Positions 26,760-35,674 are shown, counted from the stretch's first letter. The stretch: DNA of 64,000 nucleotides from Leptospira sp. WS39.C2 (GCF_040833965.1 NZ_CP162142.1:1117501-1181500), one strand, 5' to 3'. Translations and numbers: made by a program. The notes: a model not told the origin generated them from the letters alone.

Positions 26760-28349
26760 ATGAATCAGATGAGATGTTTCTTAGTTTGTTATTTGATTTC
26801 CATATTTTCATTGGAAGCAGTAGACAATTCTACACGAGATTTAGGTGAGAAGTATCTAAACAAACATGATTATATAGCCGCTTTCCAACTTGCGGAATCA
26901 ATTCTTAAAGCTGATCCCAAAGATCCTTATGGTTGGTCCCTCCGTTTAAACTCTTCCTCTCAGCTTGCATACAAAAAAGCAAATTGGCCAAATGAATGTT
27001 ACCAAAGTGCAATAACTTATGTTTCTCTTGTGCCTGAAGAAGAAACATCTAGTTATACCACAGCTATTTGGTGTTTGAATCATATAAAAAAAGATTCCTT
27101 GATGGTTTCATTAATCCCCAAGGTGATACCGAAAGCTCAAGAAAAAATTGGTAATGGGAATTACGGATTGTTGGTGAATGTTTTGGCTGTCGCCTATATG
27201 AGATTAAATGAAAGGCAGAAGGCACGGGAACTACTGTATGATGGTTTGAGTCGATTGTCTGGAAAAGAGGAGGCAATGAATATTGGTTATAATGTAGGTG
27301 AATTGTTTTATGATTCAGATATCTCTTTGAATGAAAGGGAAAAATGGCATGAACTTTTCCAAAATAATTTATTCAAAGGAAAATTGTCGAATCCACTAAT
27401 CCCATCGATCACTTGGAATACTTCTCTTTTGGTTGATGAATATGTTAAAATAGGAAAATACAATTATGCATTTGATACAATATCAATGTTATATCCTGAA
27501 ATGGACCAACATGTATCTACATATTGGAATTTTATCCGAGACCAACTTCTGATCAAATACAAAGCGTTGGCATTTCGAACAAAAAAATTAAAAGAAGTAC
27601 CTCGTCGAACTTTAAAAATGGTTTTTTTAGTGGTACCTAAAACGAGATTACAAAATAATCTTCCATCTAAATTAAAAGATTTTGGATCATTGGATACAGA
27701 TTTAAAAGAAAAAGACTTAGAGGATTTATTACTAAGTTTTATTTATTTTCGCGATTCGTTTGAAGATTTATCCAAAGGTATCCATTGGGATTATGAAGTG
27801 ATACATACTAATTCTGAAATCACTACAACCACCTTCAGAGATGAATCCTTTAGGTATGTAATGCAACCATCAATTGAGTCCATCAATCCAACTTTATCTT
27901 CAGAAATTTTACAAAAAATAATAGATAGTGATGGAGTAATCGTAGTTTGGCCTGGAACAAATCAACCCCAAGGGGTTCTTATCACCAACGGTGGTGGAAC
28001 GGAATGGAATTATGGAACATCATCCAGTCCAGAAGTGAGACTCACCATACTTTCTGACTCTAACAAAACGATTGTAAGCGGAAATCATGCAAACCATCCC
28101 ATTTTTATTTACCACGAACTATTTCATGTTTTGGAATGGGCTTATCATAAATCCAATTTTCCTAAAAAAGACCATCCATACATTCGAAGAAAAGAATGGC
28201 CACGTGATTATGATGGAAATACGGAATGGGATTTTTATTCAGAAACCTTTCAAAAACGAATGATGAAAGAAGATATGTTTGAAAGATTGTATTGGCAAGG
28301 CAGAAAAGAAGGTTTTTACGGAATCAAAGTTAAAGAAGAAAAAAAGTAA
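26760..28349 (+). CDS. Putative exported HExxH metallopeptidase with helical repeats
   Basis: A 529-residue protein with an N-terminal signal-like segment (MRCFLVCYLISIFSLEA). Residues about 25-300 are helical, with TPR-like spacing (DYIAAFQLAESILKADPKDP, NVLAVAYMRLNERQKARELL). The C-terminal part carries IYHELFHVLEWAYH: an HExxH zinc motif with H452, E453 and H456. A later acidic segment (TEWDFYSETF) could supply the third ligand. I do not recognise a named peptidase family, so catalysis is inferred from the motif alone. GAGG lies about 9 bases before the chosen ATG. The gene faces the next lipoprotein gene, with only 18 bases between their stop codons. Confidence 0.65.
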   Translation: MNQMRCFLVCYLISIFSLEAVDNSTRDLGEKYLNKHDYIAAFQLAESILKADPKDPYGWSLRLNSSSQLAYKKANWPNECYQSAITYVSLVPEEETSSYTTAIWCLNHIKKDSLMVSLIPKVIPKAQEKIGNGNYGLLVNVLAVAYMRLNERQKARELLYDGLSRLSGKEEAMNIGYNVGELFYDSDISLNEREKWHELFQNNLFKGKLSNPLIPSITWNTSLLVDEYVKIGKYNYAFDTISMLYPEMDQHVSTYWNFIRDQLLIKYKALAFRTKKLKEVPRRTLKMVFLVVPKTRLQNNLPSKLKDFGSLDTDLKEKDLEDLLLSFIYFRDSFEDLSKGIHWDYEVIHTNSEITTTTFRDESFRYVMQPSIESINPTLSSEILQKIIDSDGVIVVWPGTNQPQGVLITNGGGTEWNYGTSSSPEVRLTILSDSNKTIVSGNHANHPIFIYHELFHVLEWAYHKSNFPKKDHPYIRRKEWPRDYDGNTEWDFYSETFQKRMMKEDMFERLYWQGRKEGFYGIKVKEEKK

Positions 28350-28367
28350 AACAACAGTGATTGTTTT

Positions 28368-29573
28368 TTATCGTGAAACAAATCGTTTGTAGTAGTATTC
28401 TTTTATTGGTCCTTGTTTTTGATTGCTTATATTGAGAGTATGGCTATTGATTGTGTTGCAGATTCCATTTTCATGTGATTCCGAAATCAATCGGGAATGG
28501 GTGTCATAAACCAACCAACCAAGTTTTACGCATCCTAAACCATCCGGTTCCACTAAGAAATTAGTTTGTTTTTTCCCATTCAAAAAATTTTTTGTAAGTT
28601 GTTTCTTAGTTTGATATACATTAGAGGCTTCTGATTTGTTTCCGTATGGTGAGATATCAATTCCAACTTCTGTTTCAATTTCATACACTAAGTATCGGAT
28701 CACAATTTTTGTTTGATTGGATGTATTTGCTAACAAACCTTCGATTCGATAGGAAATAATCATATAGGTTCCAGTTTTATTCTTTTCATTAGTAGTGATA
28801 CTCCTTCTGAAAAGTAGCCGAGTAAAACCTTCTCCGTTTGCAAATGATAAATTGGGTTGGCTCTGGATGATTAGAAATGGACTGTATACTGCCAAAGCAG
28901 TTTTGTTTTCAGGTTCGTATAAAAGTATGGGATTTCCAGATAAAGAAATATCTGTGTACCTTGTATGGCTTTTGTTATCATAAATTTCAAATAAGTATGG
29001 GTCGGAGTAAAGTAGGACAGGGTAAAGTTCCTGTTCATATAGGTGGTCGGTTTGAAAAGGGTCACTTTTGTTTTTTTTGTATTTGAAGCCACCTATTAAA
29101 AATCGACTATCAACGATTCCACTGGTTTGTTGATTCTTTGTTTTGAATTGATAGTTAGTATTAAAATATTTTCCCAATGTTATGAAGGAAACCGTATTGA
29201 TTCCAATTGAATTGAAATCATTGGAACTGAAATTGGCATCATCTTCAGAAGGGATTCGAATTTCTAAAGATTCTTGCTCAATGTGAAATTTGTTTTTTGG
29301 CTCCAACTTGAAAACTCTTTTTGTTTCCATCTCTCCTTCCAATATTTTCATTTTTGCGACTCCATCTTCGATGAGTTCAGGAGGATGAATCTTTACATTC
29401 ATTTCTCCCTCCATCGTTTTTGGATCTTCTGCTAATATTTGATTTTGGATGAAAAAACTAAGGTTTGGGTTTGGTTTTTCGAGTTGTGTATCTTGGGATA
29501 AACAAGATATGAATAAAAAATATATTGCAGCGAGAAATTTTATTTTTTTTAATTCAGGATTAAAATGTATCAA
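28368..29573 (-). CDS. Lipoprotein of unknown function
   Basis: A 401-residue exported protein. The signal peptide contains FLAAIYFLFISCLSQ, placing a lipobox Cys near residue 24. The mature part is rich in beta-strand pattern and polar residues, with only two further cysteines near the C-terminus (GLGCVKLGW, NGICNTIN), which could form a disulfide. No domain is recognisable. It is convergent with the metallopeptidase gene and reads in the same direction as the next lipoprotein gene upstream, 76 bases away. Confidence 0.7.
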   Translation of the reverse strand: MIHFNPELKKIKFLAAIYFLFISCLSQDTQLEKPNPNLSFFIQNQILAEDPKTMEGEMNVKIHPPELIEDGVAKMKILEGEMETKRVFKLEPKNKFHIEQESLEIRIPSEDDANFSSNDFNSIGINTVSFITLGKYFNTNYQFKTKNQQTSGIVDSRFLIGGFKYKKNKSDPFQTDHLYEQELYPVLLYSDPYLFEIYDNKSHTRYTDISLSGNPILLYEPENKTALAVYSPFLIIQSQPNLSFANGEGFTRLLFRRSITTNEKNKTGTYMIISYRIEGLLANTSNQTKIVIRYLVYEIETEVGIDISPYGNKSEASNVYQTKKQLTKNFLNGKKQTNFLVEPDGLGCVKLGWLVYDTHSRLISESHENGICNTINSHTLNISNQKQGPIKEYYYKRFVSR

Positions 29574-29649
29574 AAGTTTCTTTTTAAAATTTTTAATCAG
29601 TTTAAAATTTCGTGTTTCCCGTCTTTAAAGGAGGCAAACATTTCCTAAC

Positions 29650-30219
29650 CTAGATAGTTCCGTCTAACTTTGCTTCTTTTAGTATAGACTGGATCTGGTA
29701 GTTTATCAATTTTTGTAGTTCTGGGTTTTCTGGAAAAATGGGCCAAAGAGGTAAAAAAATCCACCCATTATAAATTTTGAGTTTTGATTCCCTTTTATAA
29801 TTATTTGCTTTTCCTGTTTCATTATTACGAATCGAAACTTCAGTAGTGATTGTATCATAAGTTACACTCGGTATGATCGCAAATGAAAGTCCTGTGATCC
29901 AAACACCAATCCCTTCTCCATATTTTCTAGAATAAAAAACCAATGCAAATATATCATCTTCCTTATATCCTAATTTAACTGATTTGAAATAACCAGATGA
30001 TTGAAAGGCATTCTTTAAAAAATTTCCTTGTTCAATTGCAGTTCTTGGATGGTTGATTGTGGTAGGGTAGTAGATGGTGATGGATTTTTGAGATGGGTTT
30101 TGTTTTAATGATTGGAGGAATTTGGTATCTATTTCTGATAAATTTTCAGCAAACGTCATGCAGTTGGTAACGATTAACACGCATACTATGTATAAAGAGA
30201 ATCCAATTCGAGAACGCAT
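29650..30219 (-). CDS. Lipoprotein of unknown function
   Basis: A 189-residue exported protein starting at the ATG at 30219; the signal peptide reads FSLYIVCVLIVTNCMTF with Cys 20 as the likely lipid site. A second hydrophobic stretch (GVWITGLSFAIIPSVTYD) and a WIFLPLWPIFP segment are unusual for a small lipoprotein. The fold resembles periplasmic lipoproteins that protect or modulate an envelope enzyme, but I cannot name a family. A GTG eight codons earlier is an alternative start. It diverges from the next lipoprotein gene at 30301. Confidence 0.7.
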   Translation of the reverse strand: MRSRIGFSLYIVCVLIVTNCMTFAENLSEIDTKFLQSLKQNPSQKSITIYYPTTINHPRTAIEQGNFLKNAFQSSGYFKSVKLGYKEDDIFALVFYSRKYGEGIGVWITGLSFAIIPSVTYDTITTEVSIRNNETGKANNYKRESKLKIYNGWIFLPLWPIFPENPELQKLINYQIQSILKEAKLDGTI

Positions 30220-30300
30220 CGCCAAAGAATGGGATATTAGCACCTTATGGCAAGTTATTTTTTGTTGACACTACCAAATTCCAAACCAAAGTAACCTTCC

Positions 30301-31104
30301 ATGGTTTTTTCTCGTGTAACATCTGTATTAATTTTGTTTCTAACTTTTTTGTTTATATTATTTGGGTGTAAATCAACAACCGAACGTGTGTATGACCCAA
30401 GGGATTCTAAGTCCGAGGCAAAAGATACTTTGGTTGGGTTTATCTTATTCGATGAAACGGAACGAAAGGATATTTTGATTGCAAGTAGTTTTGTTAGCTT
30501 ACAACCATTGTCAGGCGAAAATGTAAAGATTGACGAGGTGATTGAAATAGATTCTGCTTTAGATGTTTACAGAGGTTCTTATATTAAAACTTCTTTCAAT
30601 TACTATGAAGAAGAAAAAGAATCCTATGTTTCCTATTCAAACCATCCCAAAGCATCCATTTTTAATCCAAACAAATTGGATGGTGGTAAAGAATATTTAA
30701 TTAGAGAACTCAATTGGACAAGGAGTTGTGGGGACAAATGTAGAGTGAGTATGAACTCAAGGCTCAATCCTTTCAAAAGTTTTGAGACATTAAGAATCAT
30801 TGGAAAACCGGGAGAAATTGTTTTTCTCGGAATTTTTACGATTAAGACTATCACAGTCCCTGGAAGTAGTTCCGTACTTTCTGGTACTTCGAATTTTAAA
30901 ATCGAGTTCAACCAAATTTTAGATCAATCAGAGTTTTACCAGAGGAGGATTGACCCCGATCAGGAAAAAAGAATTTTTGACCTACAATTTGGCAAAAACC
31001 AAAAATCAGCAGAAATCCAATTTTTGAAATCCATTATAGAAATGCAAAAATCGGGATTTTGGTATGAAAAGGCCAAGGTCAAATTAAAAAATCTCACAAG
31101 GTAA
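30301..31104 (+). CDS. Lipoprotein of unknown function
   Basis: A 267-residue lipoprotein; the signal peptide ends LFILFGCKST. The mature part contains a paired-cysteine segment (RSCGDKCRVS) about the middle, strand-rich stretches, and a helical C-terminus (IQFLKSIIEMQKSGFWYEKA). No catalytic motif is visible. It is followed after 39 bases by the MBL-fold lipoprotein gene on the same strand, so the two may form an operon. Confidence 0.7.
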   Translation: MVFSRVTSVLILFLTFLFILFGCKSTTERVYDPRDSKSEAKDTLVGFILFDETERKDILIASSFVSLQPLSGENVKIDEVIEIDSALDVYRGSYIKTSFNYYEEEKESYVSYSNHPKASIFNPNKLDGGKEYLIRELNWTRSCGDKCRVSMNSRLNPFKSFETLRIIGKPGEIVFLGIFTIKTITVPGSSSVLSGTSNFKIEFNQILDQSEFYQRRIDPDQEKRIFDLQFGKNQKSAEIQFLKSIIEMQKSGFWYEKAKVKLKNLTR

Positions 31105-31143
31105 GATTGTATAAACTTTTTACTCGGTACAGATTGTCTAAGA

Positions 31144-32289
31144 ATGACAGTTGTGTTTGGAGAAAATTCTTTGCCATCAATCCTTATTTCCCTATCGTTT
31201 GTCGTTCTATTGTCTATCTCGTTTTTCCAATGTAAGGCATTTGGAAAAGATCCAAGTGGTTCTCACAAAGAGGCCATCCAAAAGTCAGAACATTTTGATA
31301 AAACACGAGACCAGTTTGTCAATAGAAGGCCTGATATTTTAGAGAAAATGAGAGATGGCCAAAACTTCTTTTCCTTGTTTTTCAAATTTTTTTTTGGTGG
31401 GGACAAACACCAAAAACCATCAGTCAAATTACCTGAAGAAAAACCTGACTTTCAGGAATTTTTAAAACCAGATGAAAGTATCAAATTCATTTGGTTTGGT
31501 CATTCTACTTTCCTTGTGAATATCGAAGGGACCATCTTATTTTTTGATCCTGTTTTTTCGGAATCAGCAGCACCATTTTCATTTATGGTAAAAAGATTTC
31601 AGGATGCAGTAGTAAAGTTAGATGACCTTCCTAACATTGATTATATCATTATCTCACATGATCATTATGACCATCTTGATCTGGAAACCATCGAGTTTTT
31701 TAAAACAAAACAAACAAAATTCATCACTCCACTTGGTGTCACTTCTCATTTGAAAGAATGGGGGATTCCTGAAGACCGTATGACAGAACTTGATTGGTGG
31801 GGTAAAAAAGAGATCGGGAAAATCCAAGTTATTTGTACTCCAGCCCAACATTTTTCAGGTCGTAGTGGGATGAATGGAAACAAAACACTATGGTCCTCTT
31901 GGACTGTCATTGGTCAAAAGGAACGTTTTTATTTTAGTGGTGACTCAGGTTACGACACTCACTTCAAACAAATTGGAGACACTTTCGGTCCCTTTGATTT
32001 AACTTTTATAGAAAATGGACAATACAATCCAATGTGGGAAGCTGTTCATGTTTTACCTGAACAAACTGCACAAGCACATTTGGATTTAAAAGGCAAACGA
32101 CTTGTCCCTGTACATTGGGGTATGTTTAATTTGTCCCTTCATAGTTGGTATGAACCAGCAGAAAACATTGAAAGAGAATCAAAAAAACATAACATTGATT
32201 TGCTGACTCCAAAATTCGGACAATTGGTAAAACTTAAGAATCCTAATGTTTTAGAACGTTGGTGGAAAAAATACATAGAAGAAAATTGA
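31144..32289 (+). CDS. UlaG/NAPE-PLD-like MBL-fold lipoprotein
   Basis: A 381-residue metallohydrolase with a lipoprotein signal (SFVVLLSISFFQCKAFG). The metal motif SHDHYDHLD begins at H172 (ligands H172, H174, D176 and H177). Family-specific segments are IKFIWFGHSTFLVNIEG, PAQHFSGR, YFSGDSGY, and LVPVHWGMF near the end. This combination matches the branch containing N-acyl-phosphatidylethanolamine phospholipase D and the RomA/UlaG-like proteins. A membrane-lipid substrate at the envelope is plausible but not shown. Start is ATG at 31144, close to the preceding lipoprotein gene. A shared terminator follows at 32351. Confidence 0.85.
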   Translation: MTVVFGENSLPSILISLSFVVLLSISFFQCKAFGKDPSGSHKEAIQKSEHFDKTRDQFVNRRPDILEKMRDGQNFFSLFFKFFFGGDKHQKPSVKLPEEKPDFQEFLKPDESIKFIWFGHSTFLVNIEGTILFFDPVFSESAAPFSFMVKRFQDAVVKLDDLPNIDYIIISHDHYDHLDLETIEFFKTKQTKFITPLGVTSHLKEWGIPEDRMTELDWWGKKEIGKIQVICTPAQHFSGRSGMNGNKTLWSSWTVIGQKERFYFSGDSGYDTHFKQIGDTFGPFDLTFIENGQYNPMWEAVHVLPEQTAQAHLDLKGKRLVPVHWGMFNLSLHSWYEPAENIERESKKHNIDLLTPKFGQLVKLKNPNVLERWWKKYIEEN

Positions 32290-32350
32290 TATTTGGATGG
32301 AATGTAAATCGAGTATTCTATAAATTTTGTTTCTTTAAAATTGAAAATGA

Positions 32351-32378
32351 AAGAGTGACTTAGATTTAGGTCACTCTT
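32351..32378. terminator. Probable bidirectional terminator
   Basis: Perfect 9-base stem AAGAGTGAC/GTCACTCTT with a 10-base loop, between the convergent genes ending at 32289 and 32390. A pyrimidine-rich tail (CTTTTG) follows on the plus strand and TTCATTTT on the minus strand. Position and symmetry favour termination in both directions, though neither T-tract is perfect. Confidence 0.75.
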
Positions 32379-32389
32379 CTTTTGTAAGT

Positions 32390-32803
32390 TTAATGTGACT
32401 CTACGTAATTTTTGAAACTGTTTAAGATGGATTGCCAACCTTCTTTTTGCATTTCGATTGGATTTTCTGTTTCTGCATCAAAGGTGATGGTTACTTCCGT
32501 GTGAGGTGCCTTGTCTTTGAATTCTATCTTCGCCTTTCTTTTATCAGTCATTGTATACGTAATTGATTCATGTTCTTTTACTGAATCAAAAATAGCTTCG
32601 AAATCAAATCCAAAACTACCATCTTTGGCTTCCATGCGAGCCATATACGTTCCGCCATTTTTTAATTCTACTTTTGCATGAGGGCAATGCCATGAAAGAT
32701 CGGCAAAGTTCCATTGAGTGATATGTGTAGGATTTGTATAATAGTCCCAAACTTTTTTTCTGTCATTCGCTATTAGTGTTTGGATTTGGATTTCTGTTGG
32801 CAT
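32390..32803 (-). CDS. SRPBCC/AHSA1-family protein
   Basis: A 137-residue protein of the START/Bet v1-like fold. Diagnostic parts are KKVWDYYTNPTHITQWNFA, the GGTYMARMEAKDGSFGFDF segment and the C-terminal helix MQKEGWQSILNSFKNYVES. Bacterial members are of uncertain function and are often compared with activators of Hsp90 or with small-ligand binders. The start at 32803 is fixed by family alignment; the upstream bases give no ribosome-binding site on this strand, and the frame can be extended twelve codons. The gene stands alone between two lipoprotein loci. Confidence 0.85.
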   Translation of the reverse strand: MPTEIQIQTLIANDRKKVWDYYTNPTHITQWNFADLSWHCPHAKVELKNGGTYMARMEAKDGSFGFDFEAIFDSVKEHESITYTMTDKRKAKIEFKDKAPHTEVTITFDAETENPIEMQKEGWQSILNSFKNYVESH

Positions 32804-32926
32804 AAGGAGGAAGTTAGTTATTTGGAATCGAATCGTCAACGAGATTTTAGAAATCGAAATTGAATGTTTTTTTTGAAACCAAAGTGAAACAAACCTTACC
32901 CCTACTCGAGTAAGGCGGTGATTTCA

Positions 32927-33814
32927 ATGTTCAAAAAAGTTCGTACACTTCGTATTGTGAATTTAAGTTTTATCGTTTCATTTCTCATTTTTTTAGTCGT
33001 TTGTTCAAATCTGGGAAAACCAAAACATTCACTTTGGATCCAGAGTTTGTTTGTAATTGGGAATTTACCATTATCAGATACTAATAAGGAAAAAAATGAT
33101 CCGCCTACAACAGGCATCCAAAGTGAGTATGAAATCCATTCAATGAAACCAAACATATTGATTGAAGATGAATCATTTGAGATCATTGGAAATAACTTAA
33201 TGAAATCGCTTGATGCTGATATTTTGGGTAGTGGGACAAATAAATATATAACCTATTTGGAAACTTCTGATACAAAACTCATTGGCCATATCAATCGATG
33301 TCCGAGTGTTCCCATAGAGATCATTACTGGAAATTCAGAAATTGGTTTTCAAAAACAGTTTTTCCCTTGTTTGGGTTCCTTTCCATATTCCCTTCGTTCC
33401 TTTATTTTGGATTTAAACCAACCTTTGCCAAACATGAGTCCCGTTACTTCAGATACATCTTTAGAATTCTTAAGTAATTTGGGTGAGATCCAATTTGAGA
33501 TAAACCGATCTTTACCAGTAGGAATGTCCTTCGATCAAAAAACGGGAATCATTTCAGGCATTCCATTACAAACTACAAACAATGAGTTCCTAAGTTTTAT
33601 TGTATATGCGAAACTTAAAGACAGTCCTGAAGTAAAAATTAAGACTTTCTTTACACTAATTGTATTAACAAACGAGGAAAAATCCAATCGGACATGTCGT
33701 TCCATTTCTCCTTCATCGACATGTAATGGTCCATCACCCCATACTTGTACAAACGCAAGTAAATGTTTTTATAGCCAGATGGCTTGTATTAAAGATCCAA
33801 AATGTGGTTTCTGA
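32927..33814 (+). CDS. Lipoprotein with Ig-like (putative He_PIG) segment
   Basis: A 295-residue exported protein with the lipobox-like end LIFLVVCSNLG. The middle carries LPVGMSFDQKTGIISGIP, the 'LP-x-G-x-x-x-x-x-x-TG-x-I-x-G-x-P' signature of putative Ig (He_PIG) domains common in surface proteins. The C-terminus is cysteine-rich (six Cys in the last about 45 residues, e.g. CNGPSPHTCTNASKC), probably disulfide-bonded. AAGGCGG lies upstream of the ATG at 32927. Ligand unknown; surface exposure is plausible. It is followed after about 70 bases by another exported protein gene. Confidence 0.7.
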   Translation: MFKKVRTLRIVNLSFIVSFLIFLVVCSNLGKPKHSLWIQSLFVIGNLPLSDTNKEKNDPPTTGIQSEYEIHSMKPNILIEDESFEIIGNNLMKSLDADILGSGTNKYITYLETSDTKLIGHINRCPSVPIEIITGNSEIGFQKQFFPCLGSFPYSLRSFILDLNQPLPNMSPVTSDTSLEFLSNLGEIQFEINRSLPVGMSFDQKTGIISGIPLQTTNNEFLSFIVYAKLKDSPEVKIKTFFTLIVLTNEEKSNRTCRSISPSSTCNGPSPHTCTNASKCFYSQMACIKDPKCGF

Positions 33815-33884
33815 AAAAAAAAGAAAACCTCTATTTACAAAACGAATCCATTTCTGAATAGTAGATTTGTCAGGTGGTGTTCGT

Positions 33885-34511
33885 TTGAAATTATTGAGTC
33901 TTTGTTTGATTACATTTGGGATGATAGTGTCTCCAGTTTTTGCGATTGATGAAAGTTTAGAACCTAATGTTCAATATACGATCAATGTAAATGGAAAAGA
34001 TTATGATCTAACAGCAGATGTCCCTAAAAAAATTAGCGGAAATTTTCAGAATTTGAATCTTCTGTTAAAAGCAGGTAAGTGGAAAGAGTTCTCCTATGCT
34101 GGAATTCAGTTTTTATACTTCGCTAATTTTACATGGGAAGCGGACATCCAATCCGAATATGACAAAACTTGGGTTTTGTCTGGAAATGATTTTAAGATCA
34201 TGATTTTTGTTTTGTCGGAACCTATGTCTTTAGATGATTATGCAACTGCCTTTGCAGAACGAATGGGGAAAGAAAATACACAAATTTTCAATATTGAAGA
34301 TCGATTTGGCAATCTTCCTTTAGTTGGGAAAAAACTACTCGTGAAAATTGCTGGAGTTGATCTTGTTTACGAAATTTATTCCATCCCAACAAAAGAAGGT
34401 TCCAGGATATTGACATTTCAAGATTCACCAGAAACGGTGGATGGCCAAAGCAAAGAAAAAATCCAAATGATGGAACAATTTCGAAAACAGTTTGTAATCC
34501 TCAAACAATAA
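33885..34511 (+). CDS. Exported protein of unknown function
   Basis: About 208 residues with a cleavable signal (LLSLCLITFGMIVSPVFA). The mature part reads as a small mixed alpha/beta domain (VQYTINVNGKDYDL, FKIMIFVLSEPMSLDDYATA), without cysteines or recognisable motifs. AGGTGG lies 8 bases before the TTG at 33885, so I prefer this start over the TTG six codons upstream. The following gene starts about 50 bases later, behind a strong hairpin. Confidence 0.65.
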   Translation: MKLLSLCLITFGMIVSPVFAIDESLEPNVQYTINVNGKDYDLTADVPKKISGNFQNLNLLLKAGKWKEFSYAGIQFLYFANFTWEADIQSEYDKTWVLSGNDFKIMIFVLSEPMSLDDYATAFAERMGKENTQIFNIEDRFGNLPLVGKKLLVKIAGVDLVYEIYSIPTKEGSRILTFQDSPETVDGQSKEKIQMMEQFRKQFVILKQ

Positions 34512-34530
34512 GGAACCAATCATTGTATTT

Positions 34531-34559
34531 TTTACCTACTTTCTATATAAGTAGGTAAA
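34531..34559 (+). promoter_or_regulatory. 11-bp hairpin covering the ribosome-binding site
   Basis: Perfect inverted repeat TTTACCTACTT / AAGTAGGTAAA with a 7-base loop (TCTATAT), ending two bases before the ATG at 34562. The only Shine-Dalgarno-like bases (AGG) lie in its 3' arm and would be paired with CCT. Folding would therefore block translation of the downstream lipoprotein. No T-tract follows, so it is not an ordinary terminator for the preceding gene. Confidence 0.6.
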
Positions 34560-34561
34560 CG

Positions 34562-35095
34562 ATGCAAAAAATTCATTTTCTTTTTCCATTTTTGGTTCTG
34601 TGTTTGTTATTTTGTTCTCCTGAAGAAGAAAAAGGAATCATACCTGGAACAAAAATCACTGGTGACCCCCTCGCTGATGCGCTGTTACTTGGTGTTTTGG
34701 CAAATCCACCTTGTCAAATGTTGACTTCTGAGAATGCAAATACAACTCTCACCATTGGGGAAGGACAAACATCTATTTGTAGCACCCAACTTGTGAACGG
34801 GTCAATACAAGTCCAAACTACGGCAGTTTACCAATTATCAGCAACTCCTGGAAAACAAACACTTTCCTCCTCTCGATGCAATTCTACCTACTTTGACTTT
34901 CATATTACTCTTAAGGAAGGGAATTCTGATTTGTTTTCATCCGGATCCCCAACACAAAGCCAGTTTACCTTAGAATCAGGAAAACGATACGACCTAGCGC
35001 CGACGGGTCTTGTAGATTCTAGTTTGTACCAATGCCAAGGCCGGCCTGTTTCGTCGAGTATTACCCCTTACCGAATCAATTTCCGAAAACTTTAA
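34562..35095 (+). CDS. Small lipoprotein of unknown function
   Basis: A 177-residue lipoprotein: the signal peptide ends LVLCLLFCSPEEE. The mature part contains five cysteines (e.g. PPCQML, TSICSTQ, SSRCNST, LYQCQGR), serine/threonine-rich strands and no recognisable motif. It is probably a small disulfide-bonded beta domain. Its ribosome-binding site lies inside the hairpin described just upstream. Confidence 0.7.
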   Translation: MQKIHFLFPFLVLCLLFCSPEEEKGIIPGTKITGDPLADALLLGVLANPPCQMLTSENANTTLTIGEGQTSICSTQLVNGSIQVQTTAVYQLSATPGKQTLSSSRCNSTYFDFHITLKEGNSDLFSSGSPTQSQFTLESGKRYDLAPTGLVDSSLYQCQGRPVSSSITPYRINFRKL

Positions 35096-35168
35096 AAACT
35101 CAATGGTTTGTAACTAAAAAATTGTAAGAACAATTTTTACTCTTTATTGTCGAAAAACGATGCGTTTA

Positions 35169-35197
35169 GGTAGTTTCCGCAATTGCGGAAACCTACC
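35169..35197. repeat. Long imperfect hairpin upstream of lipoprotein pair
   Basis: An 18-base perfect palindrome TTTCCGCAATTGCGGAAA (35174-35191) extended by GGTAG on the left and CCTACC on the right with one bulge. It lies 36 bases before the ATG at 35234 and 73 bases after the preceding stop. No T-run follows. It could be an operator, an mRNA-stability hairpin or a poor terminator. Confidence 0.55.
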
Positions 35198-35233
35198 ATC
35201 GCTTTCCCACCGTTAGAAGGTTAGAATCTAACT

Positions 35234-35674
35234 ATGAGGTGGATTCTTTGTATGTCCCTATTTTTTGTTTCGTGTACGAGCTTTGACAGAATGTTATTTT
35301 TAGGTTTTGTTGATGAGTCGATCAAACAAAAGAGAAATGATTACCTTCGAAGGCAAGTATCCTTAGGGTATAGTTTTGAGTGTTTGGTATTGCCAAACCA
35401 ATCCTTCCCTTTCCCAAGAGTGGAACCTTGTTACATGGGTGATATTCGTGGTTTCCAATATGATACTTATGTGAAAGTGCAAGGCAGAATCCATGTCTAT
35501 TATATCCCTGGTTATGTTTTGGAAGGTCATTCGAATCATGAGTTTTACCAGGATGTCACACTTGGTCGAGGTCCGTTTCACAATCGCTCACTCAAAGAAA
35601 ACACACTTCGCCAATCGATGCAACAATCCCAAACACAAAATCGCAAAATCCCAACTTTGCAGTATTCCAAATGA
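35234..35674 (+). CDS. Small lipoprotein, paralogue of the next gene
   Basis: A 146-residue lipoprotein with signal MRWILCMSLFFVSCTSF. The central segment ECLVLPNQ...RVEPCYMGDIRG has two cysteines. The C-terminal part is polar and Gln-rich, probably disordered. It shares its domain plan with the gene that overlaps its stop codon by four bases: ECLVL-(8)-R-x-EPC-x-x-GD-x-R, then a 'VKV' strand and a 'YQ...RG' turn. The two therefore arose by tandem duplication. Function is unknown. Confidence 0.7.
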   Translation: MRWILCMSLFFVSCTSFDRMLFLGFVDESIKQKRNDYLRRQVSLGYSFECLVLPNQSFPFPRVEPCYMGDIRGFQYDTYVKVQGRIHVYYIPGYVLEGHSNHEFYQDVTLGRGPFHNRSLKENTLRQSMQQSQTQNRKIPTLQYSK

